Source of the DNA: Selenomonadaceae bacterium
Lineage (GTDB): Bacteria; Bacillota; Negativicutes; Selenomonadales; Selenomonadaceae
Direction of reading: 5' to 3'
Assembly (NCBI GenBank): GCA_017518105.1
Contig: JAFWWC010000002.1
Span: 152,662-216,661 of the forward strand
DNA: 64,000 bases
This document shows positions 51,504 to 59,957 of the stretch, piece after piece (position 1 is the stretch's first letter; each line of letters starts with the position of its first letter). The notes below the pieces were generated by a model. The model saw nothing but the letters and a program-made list of their open reading frames with translations. It had not been told where the DNA came from and did not search any database. The translations under genes were made by a program, and so were the position numbers.

Positions 51504-51779
51504 ATGATTCAGCAGCAAGAAGAACAACCCGTGCGCATTTCGATTAACGATTTGATTTACGCTCAGCAGAAAGATTTGGGCAAGCGCATGGACAGATTAG
51601 AACAGCGCATGGACAGATTGGAGCAACGTATGGACAAGCAAGACGAGAAGATTGACCGACTCGCTGATAAGATTGACGCCTTGCACAACGAGATTAAAGC
51701 TTCCACCGGTCACATTTCAATCGCTAACATCTCGACCGTCGGCATTGCCCTCGCCGTCATATATTCTGTCCTGCGTTAA
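51504..51779 (+). CDS. Small coiled-coil protein with C-terminal membrane anchor (paralog of 28768)
   Basis: 91 residues. The middle is a strict heptad array, (R)MDRLEQ three times, encoded by 21-base tandem repeats (51585-51647). A C-terminal hydrophobic helix, ISTVGIALAVIYSVLR, could anchor it in the membrane. The end and layout match the protein within the cyd operon. ATG 51504 follows AAGGTG; GTG 51495 is the alternative. Function unknown. Confidence 0.7.
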   Translation: MIQQQEEQPVRISINDLIYAQQKDLGKRMDRLEQRMDRLEQRMDKQDEKIDRLADKIDALHNEIKASTGHISIANISTVGIALAVIYSVLR

Positions 51780-51781
51780 GC

Positions 51782-52894
51782 TTATTTGATTGAGTTCAAA
51801 CGTTCGGCGATGGTGTAAGCGTCCTCGTCGCCGGCAAGCGGAGAGATAATCGGCTGATTGCCCAACATGACGGTGCCATTTTGGACGGTCGCCTCTTTTT
51901 TATTTTGTCCGTTATGATAAGCCGCCGCCAAGTTGCCGAGCACGAAGTAGGAACGCTCCGCACTGGACATGGTATCGGACGCCGCAACCGTTATCAAAGT
52001 CTTGTTGTTCACGGTGATGATTCCGTCCTTAGCGGTTACGTGCTTGCCGCTGTACTCGAAAAGCTTCTGAACGTAAGCATCGCGGCGTTTTGCGCTGTCG
52101 GGGTGGTCGCTGGGCAAGAAGATTTTCTCCAAGCCCGAACGCTTGCTATTGCCTTCAAGCTCGACAAACTTTTGCATGACCGCCGCACAGGCTCCGGGAT
52201 TGTAATTTGTGTGAGTCATGTAATCAAAGCTCAACATATCGGCTTCGGTCTCGAACTTCCTAGTACCGTGCGCAACCGAATGATTGAACGCCAAGCCCGC
52301 AATAATCGAAGTCAACTGCCCGCCGCCAATCGCCGAACCAACAGCCGTGCCCGCCAAAGACGCTATGACTTGTTTTTGCAGAACCTTCTTGTTGCCCTTA
52401 GCGACGTGACTTCTTTGCCCGTGCCCCATTTCATGACCGACAATCGCGGCAATCTCGTCTTCGCTGGTAATTTGATTGAACGTGCCCTCGTTGACCATCA
52501 TGACATGCCCCATCGAGCAAGCGGCATTAACTGAAGTTTGCGCGGAGACAAAATAGATATACGGCTTCTCTTTAATGGTCGGGTCGACTGCGGCAACACC
52601 CTTGGTTAGGTTCGCCATAATCTTATCGAGTCTTTCTTTGTACGCGCTGTTTTGACTGACGCCGTATTTTTGCTTGAAGGCGTCGAAGAGTTCTTGGCGA
52701 CCTTGCTCGGATTCGTCGTAGTGTCGTATCATCTTATTAAGCTGGGCGTTTTGTTGCGAGGCACCGATAAGAACACTGCCCACGCCGATAATAGTTTCAG
52801 CCGTGCCCGCCGAGGCGACAGGAGCCCCTATCGTCAAAGAGACGCCCAAAGCCGCCGCCGCGACTGCCGCCGTAATTTTCTTCTTTAAGTTCAT
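51782..52894 (-). CDS. Exported M48-family metalloprotease
   Basis: 370 residues with a signal peptide (AAVAAAALGVSLTIGAPVASA). The zinc site is VGHEMGHGQRSHV (H-E-x-x-H near residue 154), with the third ligand in FETEADMLSFDYM. It resembles BepA/LoiP-like periplasmic proteases for outer-membrane quality control, which fits a diderm. AGGAGGAAAG precedes ATG 52894. It ends two bases from the small gene on the other strand. Confidence 0.9.
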   Translation of the reverse strand: MNLKKKITAAVAAAALGVSLTIGAPVASAGTAETIIGVGSVLIGASQQNAQLNKMIRHYDESEQGRQELFDAFKQKYGVSQNSAYKERLDKIMANLTKGVAAVDPTIKEKPYIYFVSAQTSVNAACSMGHVMMVNEGTFNQITSEDEIAAIVGHEMGHGQRSHVAKGNKKVLQKQVIASLAGTAVGSAIGGGQLTSIIAGLAFNHSVAHGTRKFETEADMLSFDYMTHTNYNPGACAAVMQKFVELEGNSKRSGLEKIFLPSDHPDSAKRRDAYVQKLFEYSGKHVTAKDGIITVNNKTLITVAASDTMSSAERSYFVLGNLAAAYHNGQNKKEATVQNGTVMLGNQPIISPLAGDEDAYTIAERLNSIK

Positions 52895-52972
52895 GACAAT
52901 CTTTCCTCCTGAAAAAATTTTTTCTTCATGATAGCAGAAACGGTTCGCCCGTGCAAAAATTTTTTTCGCGGC

Positions 52973-53001
52973 TTGAAAGTCTGAATTTAATCTGGTAAGA
53001 T
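52973..53001 (+). promoter_or_regulatory. Upstream promoter candidate of the ompH operon
   Basis: TTGAAA and TAAGAT with 17-base spacing, 138 bases before the ompH start. A transcript from here would carry the 10-codon ORF at 53040-53072 (MARVWARAPS) after GGAGGG. Confidence 0.5.
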
Positions 53002-53077
53002 AGGCGCAATTAATTTTGAACAGCGGAGGGTGAAGGCTTATGGCGAGGGTTTGGGCGCGAGCACCGTCCTAAAGTAT

Positions 53078-53106
53078 TTGCAAAGGGCAAAGGTGTCTGA
53101 TATAAT
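53078..53106 (+). promoter_or_regulatory. Main promoter of the ompH-lpxD operon
   Basis: TTGCAA (53078-53083) and TATAAT (53101-53106) with 17-base spacing, 32 bases before ATG 53139. Confidence 0.8.
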
Positions 53107-53138
53107 CGGCGGCGTCAAAAAATAAGGAGAGTTGCATA

Positions 53139-53606
53139 ATGATGAAATTGGAAAAGAAACAAGTTAGGCTCGTGAGCATCTTAATCGCGGTGATATTCAT
53201 CGGCTCGGTCGTGGCAATCGCTTTAACGCAGACAGGCAACATAGCGTCGGCGGCGAGTTCGTCAAGCGTAGGGACGATAGACTTTCAGCAGGCAATGGCG
53301 GCTCACCCCGACGTACAAAATCTGCAGGGGCAAATGGAAACGGCAGTTGCTGACATTAAAAAGGAGTTCGACGAGAAATCTGCCGGCATGAACGACCAAG
53401 AGAAAGCAGATTATTACATGCAATGCCAACAGCGGCTCGCGCAGAAACAACAGGAATTGCTTGCACCGATTGAAAATGCAGTCAATGCGGCAATCAAGAA
53501 GGTAGCCGACAAAAAAGGCTTGGCGGTCGTCATCGACAAGGCGGCAGTCATCTACGGCGGACAGGAAATTACAGCTGACGTTATCGCGGAGCTCGGCAAG
53601 AAATAA
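53139..53606 (+). CDS. OmpH/Skp-family periplasmic protein
   Basis: 155 residues. An N-terminal hydrophobic stretch (LVSILIAVIFIGSVVAIALT) exports or anchors it. The Skp pattern follows: VGTIDFQQAMAAHPDVQNLQ, a charged coiled coil (~60-115), then a beta-strand end (GLAVVIDKAAVIYGGQEITAD). Skp chaperones outer-membrane proteins. AAGGAGA precedes ATG 53139. First of three OmpH-like genes. Confidence 0.88.
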   Translation: MMKLEKKQVRLVSILIAVIFIGSVVAIALTQTGNIASAASSSSVGTIDFQQAMAAHPDVQNLQGQMETAVADIKKEFDEKSAGMNDQEKADYYMQCQQRLAQKQQELLAPIENAVNAAIKKVADKKGLAVVIDKAAVIYGGQEITADVIAELGKK

Positions 53607-53611
53607 TTTTC

Positions 53612-53666
53612 GGGACTAGGGACTAGGGACTAGGGAACAGTTCCCAAGCCCTAATCCCTTTTTTGT
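53612..53666 (+). terminator. Hairpin with GACTAGGG repeats after the first ompH gene
   Basis: Three tandem GGGACTA units lead into GGGACTAGGG, which pairs with CCCTAATCCC (one mismatch), followed by TTTTTT. The repeated arm allows several registers. It probably lowers, but does not block, expression of the next genes. Confidence 0.75.
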
Positions 53667-53680
53667 TAGGGGGCGATGTG

Positions 53681-54742
53681 TTGGATTACAGAGTGTTGGC
53701 GGCGTTGATGATTGCGTTAATCGGCGGCGGTCTCTACCTTTATCAAACGCCCGAAGTGCCCGCCGAGCCCGTCGACAAGAAAGCCGAAAAGCCCATCCAA
53801 GAAAATCACGGCGTCGGAATAATTGACATAGAAAGAATCCAAGCAGCGCACCCCGAAGGCGGATTACTCGACGAACTGCGAGCAAGAGAATTGCGGTTGC
53901 GTCTTGAGCTTAACGAGGCGATGAAGGTCGTAGCTCTGCCAAAGCCGGAGCCGCCCGAAACTAATAAGGAAGTCTTCGACGAGGCGGCGTGGCAAAAAAA
54001 CGCTCAACTTGTCGTCAGTCAGCTCGCCGAACTGGAAAGCCGTAAAAAGTTGGCGGCGGAAGAGTATCGCAAAAAGTCGGAGCCGCATTATATTGAAGAA
54101 CGCAACAAGATAAACGACAGCTACCTCAACGAACAGCTAAATATTCAACTCAAACTCGATAACGCCGATAACTTGCAACTGACGCAGGAACGGATTAACG
54201 AACTTTTGCAACAGCTGGAAAAGGTGCAGTTTGAACGAAACAACCTTCAGAAAGAATTGCTTGATAAATGGATGGCGGAGATTGAAAAATACGCGAACGA
54301 TTCTATTGCCGAGGACGAAGCACGCCTAAAGGCAGAAGCAGAACGATTAAAGGCGGTCATGGAAGAACAGACGCGGCAAAAAGAATCAGAGGTCACACAG
54401 CGCAATAAAAAGTTAATGGAAGATGCCTTGCGGGAAATGGAAGGGCGGCAAGTCAGGCGACGTGAACTCCTAACCGAGCTAAACGAAGTCAGCAGGGAAC
54501 GAGCCGAGCTTGAGAAAAAGATTTTGGACTCGATAGTTGATAAGGCGACGATGCTGGCGGCGGTTCATAGGTTGGAAATGGTTTTCGTCAAACGCAGACC
54601 CGACGAGTTAAAAATTTTGCGGCGGCGCATTGAGTGGAACTTTGAACTAAAGCAGCCCGAAAAAGTCGGAGCCGTCATCTTCCCCGGCAAGGACGCAAAA
54701 GATTTAACCGACGACTTGATTAAGGAAATGAACAGACTTTGA
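53681..54742 (+). CDS. Long coiled-coil OmpH-like membrane-anchored protein
   Basis: 353 residues. One N-terminal transmembrane helix (VLAALMIALIGGGLYLY) is followed by a Pro/Glu linker and VGIIDIERIQAAHPEGGLLD, the OmpH N-strand motif. About 200 residues of Glu/Lys/Gln-rich coiled coil follow, and the end (RLEMVFVKRRP) recalls the Skp C-terminal strand. It is twice the size of Skp. TTG 53681 is chosen, seven bases after AGGGGG; GTG 53678 is possible. Confidence 0.75.
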   Translation: MDYRVLAALMIALIGGGLYLYQTPEVPAEPVDKKAEKPIQENHGVGIIDIERIQAAHPEGGLLDELRARELRLRLELNEAMKVVALPKPEPPETNKEVFDEAAWQKNAQLVVSQLAELESRKKLAAEEYRKKSEPHYIEERNKINDSYLNEQLNIQLKLDNADNLQLTQERINELLQQLEKVQFERNNLQKELLDKWMAEIEKYANDSIAEDEARLKAEAERLKAVMEEQTRQKESEVTQRNKKLMEDALREMEGRQVRRRELLTELNEVSRERAELEKKILDSIVDKATMLAAVHRLEMVFVKRRPDELKILRRRIEWNFELKQPEKVGAVIFPGKDAKDLTDDLIKEMNRL

Positions 54743-54757
54743 TTGGAGTGTTTATAG

Positions 54758-55186
54758 ATGAATGTTGGAAAGAAATTGGCGGCGGTGGCGTTGCTAGCGT
54801 CGTCGCTCATAATAGCTGGTTGCGGCGAAGGGCAAATAGGAGCCGTGGACGTGGAAAAAGTCATGGCGGAGGCTCCGCGAGTCAAAACGCTGATGACGGA
54901 GGCTCAAGGCAAGGTAACCGAGGCGCAACAGAAATTCGAGCAAGACACCGCCAATAAAGAGCTATCTGACGAAGAGGCTATGAAGATTCAATCGGACTTT
55001 CAACGCAAGCTTGAGGGCATAAATCAAGCCTACGCCTCACAAATTAAAAGCCGTATGGACGTGGTGATTGATGAGATTTCACGAGAGAAAAATATTGACG
55101 TGGTGGTAAACAATTCGGAGCAACAGAAATTAATTTTCCACGGAGCGATTGATATAACTCAGGACGTTATCAATAAAATGCAGTGA
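54758..55186 (+). CDS. OmpH/Skp-family lipoprotein
   Basis: 142 residues with a lipoprotein signal (LLASSLIIAGC, lipobox Cys near residue 22). The OmpH pattern follows: IGAVDVEKVMAEAPRVKTLM, coiled coil, then IDVVVNNSEQQKLIFHGAID and ITQDVI. It would be a membrane-anchored Skp variant. GGAGTG precedes ATG 54758. Thirteen bases separate it from lpxD. Confidence 0.87.
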   Translation: MNVGKKLAAVALLASSLIIAGCGEGQIGAVDVEKVMAEAPRVKTLMTEAQGKVTEAQQKFEQDTANKELSDEEAMKIQSDFQRKLEGINQAYASQIKSRMDVVIDEISREKNIDVVVNNSEQQKLIFHGAIDITQDVINKMQ

Positions 55187-55198
55187 GCAGGCGATACT

Positions 55199-56218
55199 AT
55201 GGAAAAATTTTTACACGAGATAGCCGAGCTTATTGGCGGCGAGGTCATAGGCGAGCGCACGACAAAGATTAGCGGTCTTGCGAATATCACTATGGCGCGG
55301 GCGGGCGATTTAATCTTCGCGGTGCCGCCCCACCTAGACGAGGCTAAGACTTCGGCGGCGGCGGCAGTGCTAATCCCACTCGACACGGAAAACTTTCCAA
55401 AGCCCGCAATCAAAGTCAAAGACCCGCGGGCGGCGTTCGCGACGTTGCTTGAACTATTCACGCCTAAGCTTGAGATTCCAAAGGGCATAAGTCCAAAGGC
55501 TCATCTCGGCAAGGGCGTAAAGCTTGCTGAAGACGTGACGATTATGCCGTTTGCGGTCGTCGATGACGGGGCGGAAGTCAAAAGCGGCGCAGTGATTTAT
55601 CCGCATGTCTATATTGGACAGCACGCGACGATTGGCGAGGATACCATTGTTTATTCAAGCGCGACGGTTCGTGAGTTCTGCAAAGTCGGCAAACGGTGCG
55701 TGATTCACTCTTCGGCGGTTATCGGCTCGGACGGTTTCGGCTTCACGACTGCGGGCGGTGTTCATACAAAGGTTCCGCAGGTCGGCAACGTTATCATTGA
55801 AGACGACGTGGAGATTGGGGCGCATGTCGGAATTGACCGGGCGGCGATGGGTTCAACGATTATTGGGCACGGAACTAAGATTGACAACCTAGTACACATT
55901 GCGCATAACTGCAAAATAGGCGCGAACTGCTTAATCGTAGCCCAGACGGGAATCAGCGGTTCGACGACGGTCGGCGACAACGTGACCTTCGGCGGGCAAG
56001 TCGGGACGGTCGGGCATATCACTATCGGCGGCAATTCGGTTTACGCGGCGAGGTCGGGCATAACGAAGAACATGCCAGAAAAATTCTTCGGTTGCGGCTT
56101 CCCGATTCAAAGTCATAGCGAGTGGCTCCGACAACAAGCGGCGTTAAAGAAAGTTCCAGAGCTGATAGAAAAAGTCCGCCGCCTCGAACGCGAGCTTGAA
56201 ACTTTAACTAAGTCTTAA
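55199..56218 (+). CDS. lpxD: UDP-3-O-acylglucosamine N-acyltransferase
   Basis: 339 residues; adds the second acyl chain in lipid A synthesis. The N-terminal uridine-binding domain (ELIGGEVIG...ISGLANITMARAGDLIF) precedes a left-handed beta-helix. HIAHNCKIGANCLIVAQTG contains the catalytic His, and GQVGTVGHITIG and the C-terminal coiled helix are typical. The ompH-lpxD order is conserved in diderms. Confidence 0.96.
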   Translation: MEKFLHEIAELIGGEVIGERTTKISGLANITMARAGDLIFAVPPHLDEAKTSAAAAVLIPLDTENFPKPAIKVKDPRAAFATLLELFTPKLEIPKGISPKAHLGKGVKLAEDVTIMPFAVVDDGAEVKSGAVIYPHVYIGQHATIGEDTIVYSSATVREFCKVGKRCVIHSSAVIGSDGFGFTTAGGVHTKVPQVGNVIIEDDVEIGAHVGIDRAAMGSTIIGHGTKIDNLVHIAHNCKIGANCLIVAQTGISGSTTVGDNVTFGGQVGTVGHITIGGNSVYAARSGITKNMPEKFFGCGFPIQSHSEWLRQQAALKKVPELIEKVRRLERELETLTKS

Positions 56219-56267
56219 CATAAAATGCGATTAGAACGATAAGAGTTTTAACGGAAGGAGTGATTTC

Positions 56268-59200
56268 ATGGCAAAAAGGAAGAAGAAAATTTCCTCGGAC
56301 AAGTCTGCCGCCGAGCCAGCTGTGGTAAAGCCTGCCGCTGTCAATTTGTCTTCGCCTGCAGTCTCGATAATCATTCCTCTGTACAATGCGGCAGAATTTA
56401 TCGGCGATTGCTTAGACAGTCTATTAAAGCAGACGTTCCAAGACTTTGAAGTAATCGTGATTGATGATTGTTCGACTGACAACAGCGCGGCGATTGTCAA
56501 AGGTTACGTGTCGAAGTTCAAAGGGCGACTAAAGCTCACAAAGACCAGTAGCAATTCGGGCGGCGGTAGCGTGCCACGCAACAAGGGTTTGTTCTTCTGC
56601 AAGGGCGAGTATGTTTTCTTCTTGAACGCCGAGGACTTCATCTTGCTGACCGCCCTAGAGACTTTGTACACTGTGGCAAAGAAAAATAATGCGGACGTAG
56701 TTTATTCGGGAGCTTACTACGATTTAAGGCAAGCTGATGATGCCTACGTGCAAAGAGACGGAAAAGGCGAGCAAGCCCTAAGAGAAGCCCGCGAAGACAA
56801 ATCGTCCCTAAGCGGCATGGAGCTTAACAAAAGCCTTCAGCAAGTCATCTATGAAGGATACTTTTGGAGCATGTGGACAAGATTTATTCGGCGTGAATTT
56901 CTGATTCGGAACGAAATCACTTTCCCAGAGTTAAAGATTGGCGGCGACTACCTCTGGACGTTGCATATCTGTTGTTGCCCGAAAAGATTTTGGCGAATCC
57001 CGACGCCGCTTTACTTCCGCAGAAGTTTTGCTGGCAAGACAACCCTGCCGGAATCTCAGCTGAGTTTGGCGTTTGTCGATTGGTTAAAGGCGTTAAAAAA
57101 CCTTTCCAGCCGCCTCAAAGTCTTAAAGGATAATCCTGCCTATTGCTACGAAGCGTCGAAGAATTATTTTAAGTCTGGGGTCGTGAATAAGCTCATCAAG
57201 GCGCAAGGTCAGCTGAAAGTTCATGAGCTTTACAGCACTTTATATGGCGGCAAAGAGCTATCTGACCCGACGCTAGCGTTTTTTTTTAGCGCAATCAGCG
57301 ACACCACCAACGACGCAAAAAGTTTAAACACGGCAAGGACTCATGATTCAACGCATCCTTTAATCTCGGTGATTATCCCGCTGTACAATGCGGCGGAATA
57401 TATCGGCGAGTGCCTGGAAAGTCTTTTAGCGCAGACCTTCCAAGCCTTTGAACTTATTATTGTTGATGACTGCTCGACGGATTCGAGTTGCGAGATTGTT
57501 GAAAGTTATATCCCTAAGTTCGGCGGACGTTTGAAGCTCTATCACATGGAAGAAAACACCGGTAGCGGGGCGCGACCGCGCAATAAGGGCTTGTACCTTT
57601 CAAGCGGCGAATATATTTACAACATGGACAATGACGACACGTTGACGCGAACGGCTTTGGCGGAGCTTTACTCCTTGGCTAAAGAGTATGACGCCGACGT
57701 TGTCTATTGCGAAAAGTTTTACGAGGTGAATCCCGATGGCACGAACAGGAAAGTGCAATGTCTTCAGAAGGGCGGGACGGTGGATAAGCCGACGCTTGAG
57801 GACGAGGACTTAAAGGCGAGAGTCAAATCCATAATAGACGACAGATATTATGTAGTGCCTTGGCTGAAATTGATTCGGCGGAACCTGTTGATTGACCATG
57901 AAATAATCTTCCCTGCATTGAAGATTAGCGACGATAACATTTGGCATCAAGGGCTGTTGTTTTACGCAAAAAGAATTCTCCGCGTGCCCAATATAGTTTA
58001 CAATTACCGCCTGACGGAGACTTCGATTATGCGGGCAAAGAAGACGCCGCAGGTTAGAATGAACTTTTGGATAGACCCCATACTGCGTGGCTTAAAATAT
58101 CTCGATAAGCTGATGAGCGGGCACGAGTTCTTCAAGGAGAATCCTTACTATCGCTACCTCGTCTTGAAAAAGTTCATAAGCGTAAGGTTCATTCGTATCT
58201 TGTCTTCTAGCAGAGAGCTGACTGATGATGTTGTTTACGAGACGATAAAGGCGGAGTACGGCAAATATTTCGGCGAGCATGATGTTTTGATTTCCTGCTT
58301 ATGCACTTATATTTGCGAACAGAATAAAGCCATGGCGGAGACAAAGAAGGAGTCGCACCAAATCAAAGGCAGATTTGAAGATGATAAAGAACTAATCCTT
58401 CAGCAAGCCGCCGAGATTAAACGGCTACAAAAGAAGATTGACTCTATGGCGTTGCTTATCAATCAATCGACTTGTGCAATTTCGGTTGTGGTTCCTCTGT
58501 ACAATGCGGCGGATTATGTCGGCGAGTGTCTGGAAAGCCTTTTGATTCAAACGTTCCAGGACTTTGAAGTAATCGTGGTAGACGACTGCTCGACGGATAA
58601 CAGCGTTGAGGTTGTCGAAAGTTACCTGCCGAAGTTTGACGGACGGCTCAAGCTCACCAAAACGGAAAAGAATTCGGGAGGCGGCGGTTATGTCCCGCGC
58701 AATATCGGCTTCAAGCTGGCGGGCGGCAAATACGTTTACTTCGCGGACGCCGATGATTTTCTCTTAGGCACGGCTCTGGAAACGTTCTACACGGCGGCAG
58801 AGGAAAACAATACCGACATTGTCTACACGGCGGCGCACTACTACTTGGAAAAGCCTAACGACGTTGCAGTTTTAAGGGACGGCAAAGGCAAAGAGTTAGT
58901 CGCGCAGGGCATAGAGGATAAATCAGCTTTAATCGTCGACGACGCGGCTAGAATTCTTCACGAGCTGATTTTCGATAGAGGGTTCTCTACGGGCTGGGCG
59001 CATTTCGTGCGGCGGGACTTCCTGCTTCAGAACGCAATCACCTTCCCCGAAATCCTCAAAGCCGGCGATTATATCTGGGTTATCAACATGTATTGCTACG
59101 CCAAAAGGTTCTTGCGGCTCACGACCCCGCTTTACTTCTACCGACGCTATAACGTCAATTCCGTTTCCCAATCCAAGACGGCGAATACTTTTTCTAACTG

Positions 59201-59543
59201 GGTGCTGTCGTTCGCCGATTATGCAAAGGCACTTGGCGAGCTGTCGAACAAAATCGAAATCCTGCGGGAGAATCCAGCCTATTCTTACGAGGCGTCGACG
59301 CGATACTTTAATTGGTGCCTTAACCGTACCAATGACATGCGCAAGGATTTGACCGACCAAGATATTTACGAGATTTTGTACCGCGAATTCGGCAAGATTA
59401 ATGCTTCAAACAACTTGATGGTGCCGTTCTTCTTCTCCATGATTGACGCCGCCAAAAAATCGCGGGAAGCTAATTCTCAAAACATTAAACGCTTGAAGAA
59501 AGAGATTGAACAGCTCAAGAAAGCCAACACGACACGGATTTAA
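56268..59543 (+). CDS. Triple-domain GT2 glycosyltransferase
   Basis: 1091 residues made of three family 2 (GT-A) modules of about 360 residues each. They start at residues ~32, ~365 and ~735. Each has a I(I/V)PLYNAA(E/D)(F/Y)(I/V)G start and a DDCSTD nucleotide-sugar segment; acidic D-x-D-like motifs are NAEDF, DNDD and DADD respectively. Modules 2 and 3 are separated by a coiled coil (~690-730) and another ends the protein. No membrane helix is seen. Multi-domain GT2 enzymes build repeating surface polysaccharides. GGAAGGAG precedes ATG 56268. Confidence 0.88.
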   Translation: MAKRKKKISSDKSAAEPAVVKPAAVNLSSPAVSIIIPLYNAAEFIGDCLDSLLKQTFQDFEVIVIDDCSTDNSAAIVKGYVSKFKGRLKLTKTSSNSGGGSVPRNKGLFFCKGEYVFFLNAEDFILLTALETLYTVAKKNNADVVYSGAYYDLRQADDAYVQRDGKGEQALREAREDKSSLSGMELNKSLQQVIYEGYFWSMWTRFIRREFLIRNEITFPELKIGGDYLWTLHICCCPKRFWRIPTPLYFRRSFAGKTTLPESQLSLAFVDWLKALKNLSSRLKVLKDNPAYCYEASKNYFKSGVVNKLIKAQGQLKVHELYSTLYGGKELSDPTLAFFFSAISDTTNDAKSLNTARTHDSTHPLISVIIPLYNAAEYIGECLESLLAQTFQAFELIIVDDCSTDSSCEIVESYIPKFGGRLKLYHMEENTGSGARPRNKGLYLSSGEYIYNMDNDDTLTRTALAELYSLAKEYDADVVYCEKFYEVNPDGTNRKVQCLQKGGTVDKPTLEDEDLKARVKSIIDDRYYVVPWLKLIRRNLLIDHEIIFPALKISDDNIWHQGLLFYAKRILRVPNIVYNYRLTETSIMRAKKTPQVRMNFWIDPILRGLKYLDKLMSGHEFFKENPYYRYLVLKKFISVRFIRILSSSRELTDDVVYETIKAEYGKYFGEHDVLISCLCTYICEQNKAMAETKKESHQIKGRFEDDKELILQQAAEIKRLQKKIDSMALLINQSTCAISVVVPLYNAADYVGECLESLLIQTFQDFEVIVVDDCSTDNSVEVVESYLPKFDGRLKLTKTEKNSGGGGYVPRNIGFKLAGGKYVYFADADDFLLGTALETFYTAAEENNTDIVYTAAHYYLEKPNDVAVLRDGKGKELVAQGIEDKSALIVDDAARILHELIFDRGFSTGWAHFVRRDFLLQNAITFPEILKAGDYIWVINMYCYAKRFLRLTTPLYFYRRYNVNSVSQSKTANTFSNWVLSFADYAKALGELSNKIEILRENPAYSYEASTRYFNWCLNRTNDMRKDLTDQDIYEILYREFGKINASNNLMVPFFFSMIDAAKKSREANSQNIKRLKKEIEQLKKANTTRI

Positions 59544-59556
59544 GGAGGAGAGCACA

Positions 59557-59916
59557 ATGAAAAGATTCCTAATCGTGGCGGCGGCAAGTCTGCTAATCTT
59601 TGGCGGACAAGTTGAAGCGTCGGTTGCTGACTTGGATAAGCCGCTTGAGACGCAGGAGCTAGGTAGTAGCAGATGGGCGCACTTCCGGGATAAGTATCTT
59701 TTGGGGCGCGAGACTGAGAACGAACGCCGCGACCGTGAAGAGTGGGAACGCCGGCACCGTGAAGATAGGCGTCGTCATCGTGACGATTACCGCTACACGC
59801 CGCCGAACCCGCCGCCGTATTATCGGGACGGAAAGCGATATTATCCGCCGCCCCAACGGCAAAGAGACGGCAGACGTTATTATCCGCCCAATCCGCCGCC
59901 CACTCGTTATCGTTAA
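59557..59916 (+). CDS. Small exported protein, Arg/Asp-rich then Pro/Tyr-rich
   Basis: 119 residues. Signal peptide FLIVAAASLLIFGGQVEA. The middle is packed with Arg, Asp and Glu (RRDREEWERRHREDRRRHRD), the end with RYYPP-type repeats and Pro-Tyr runs. Such ends can bind polysaccharide or be structurally disordered. AAGGAGGAG precedes ATG 59557. No function recognised. Confidence 0.7.
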   Translation: MKRFLIVAAASLLIFGGQVEASVADLDKPLETQELGSSRWAHFRDKYLLGRETENERRDREEWERRHREDRRRHRDDYRYTPPNPPPYYRDGKRYYPPPQRQRDGRRYYPPNPPPTRYR

Positions 59917-59957
59917 AAGGACGGTGACACCTCATCGAATACAGGTGCTTAAAGCTA

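Noticed and set aside
53612..53640. GACTAGGG repeats as a CRISPR or repeat array
   Set aside because: Only three short direct units without spacers, forming one arm of a terminator hairpin.
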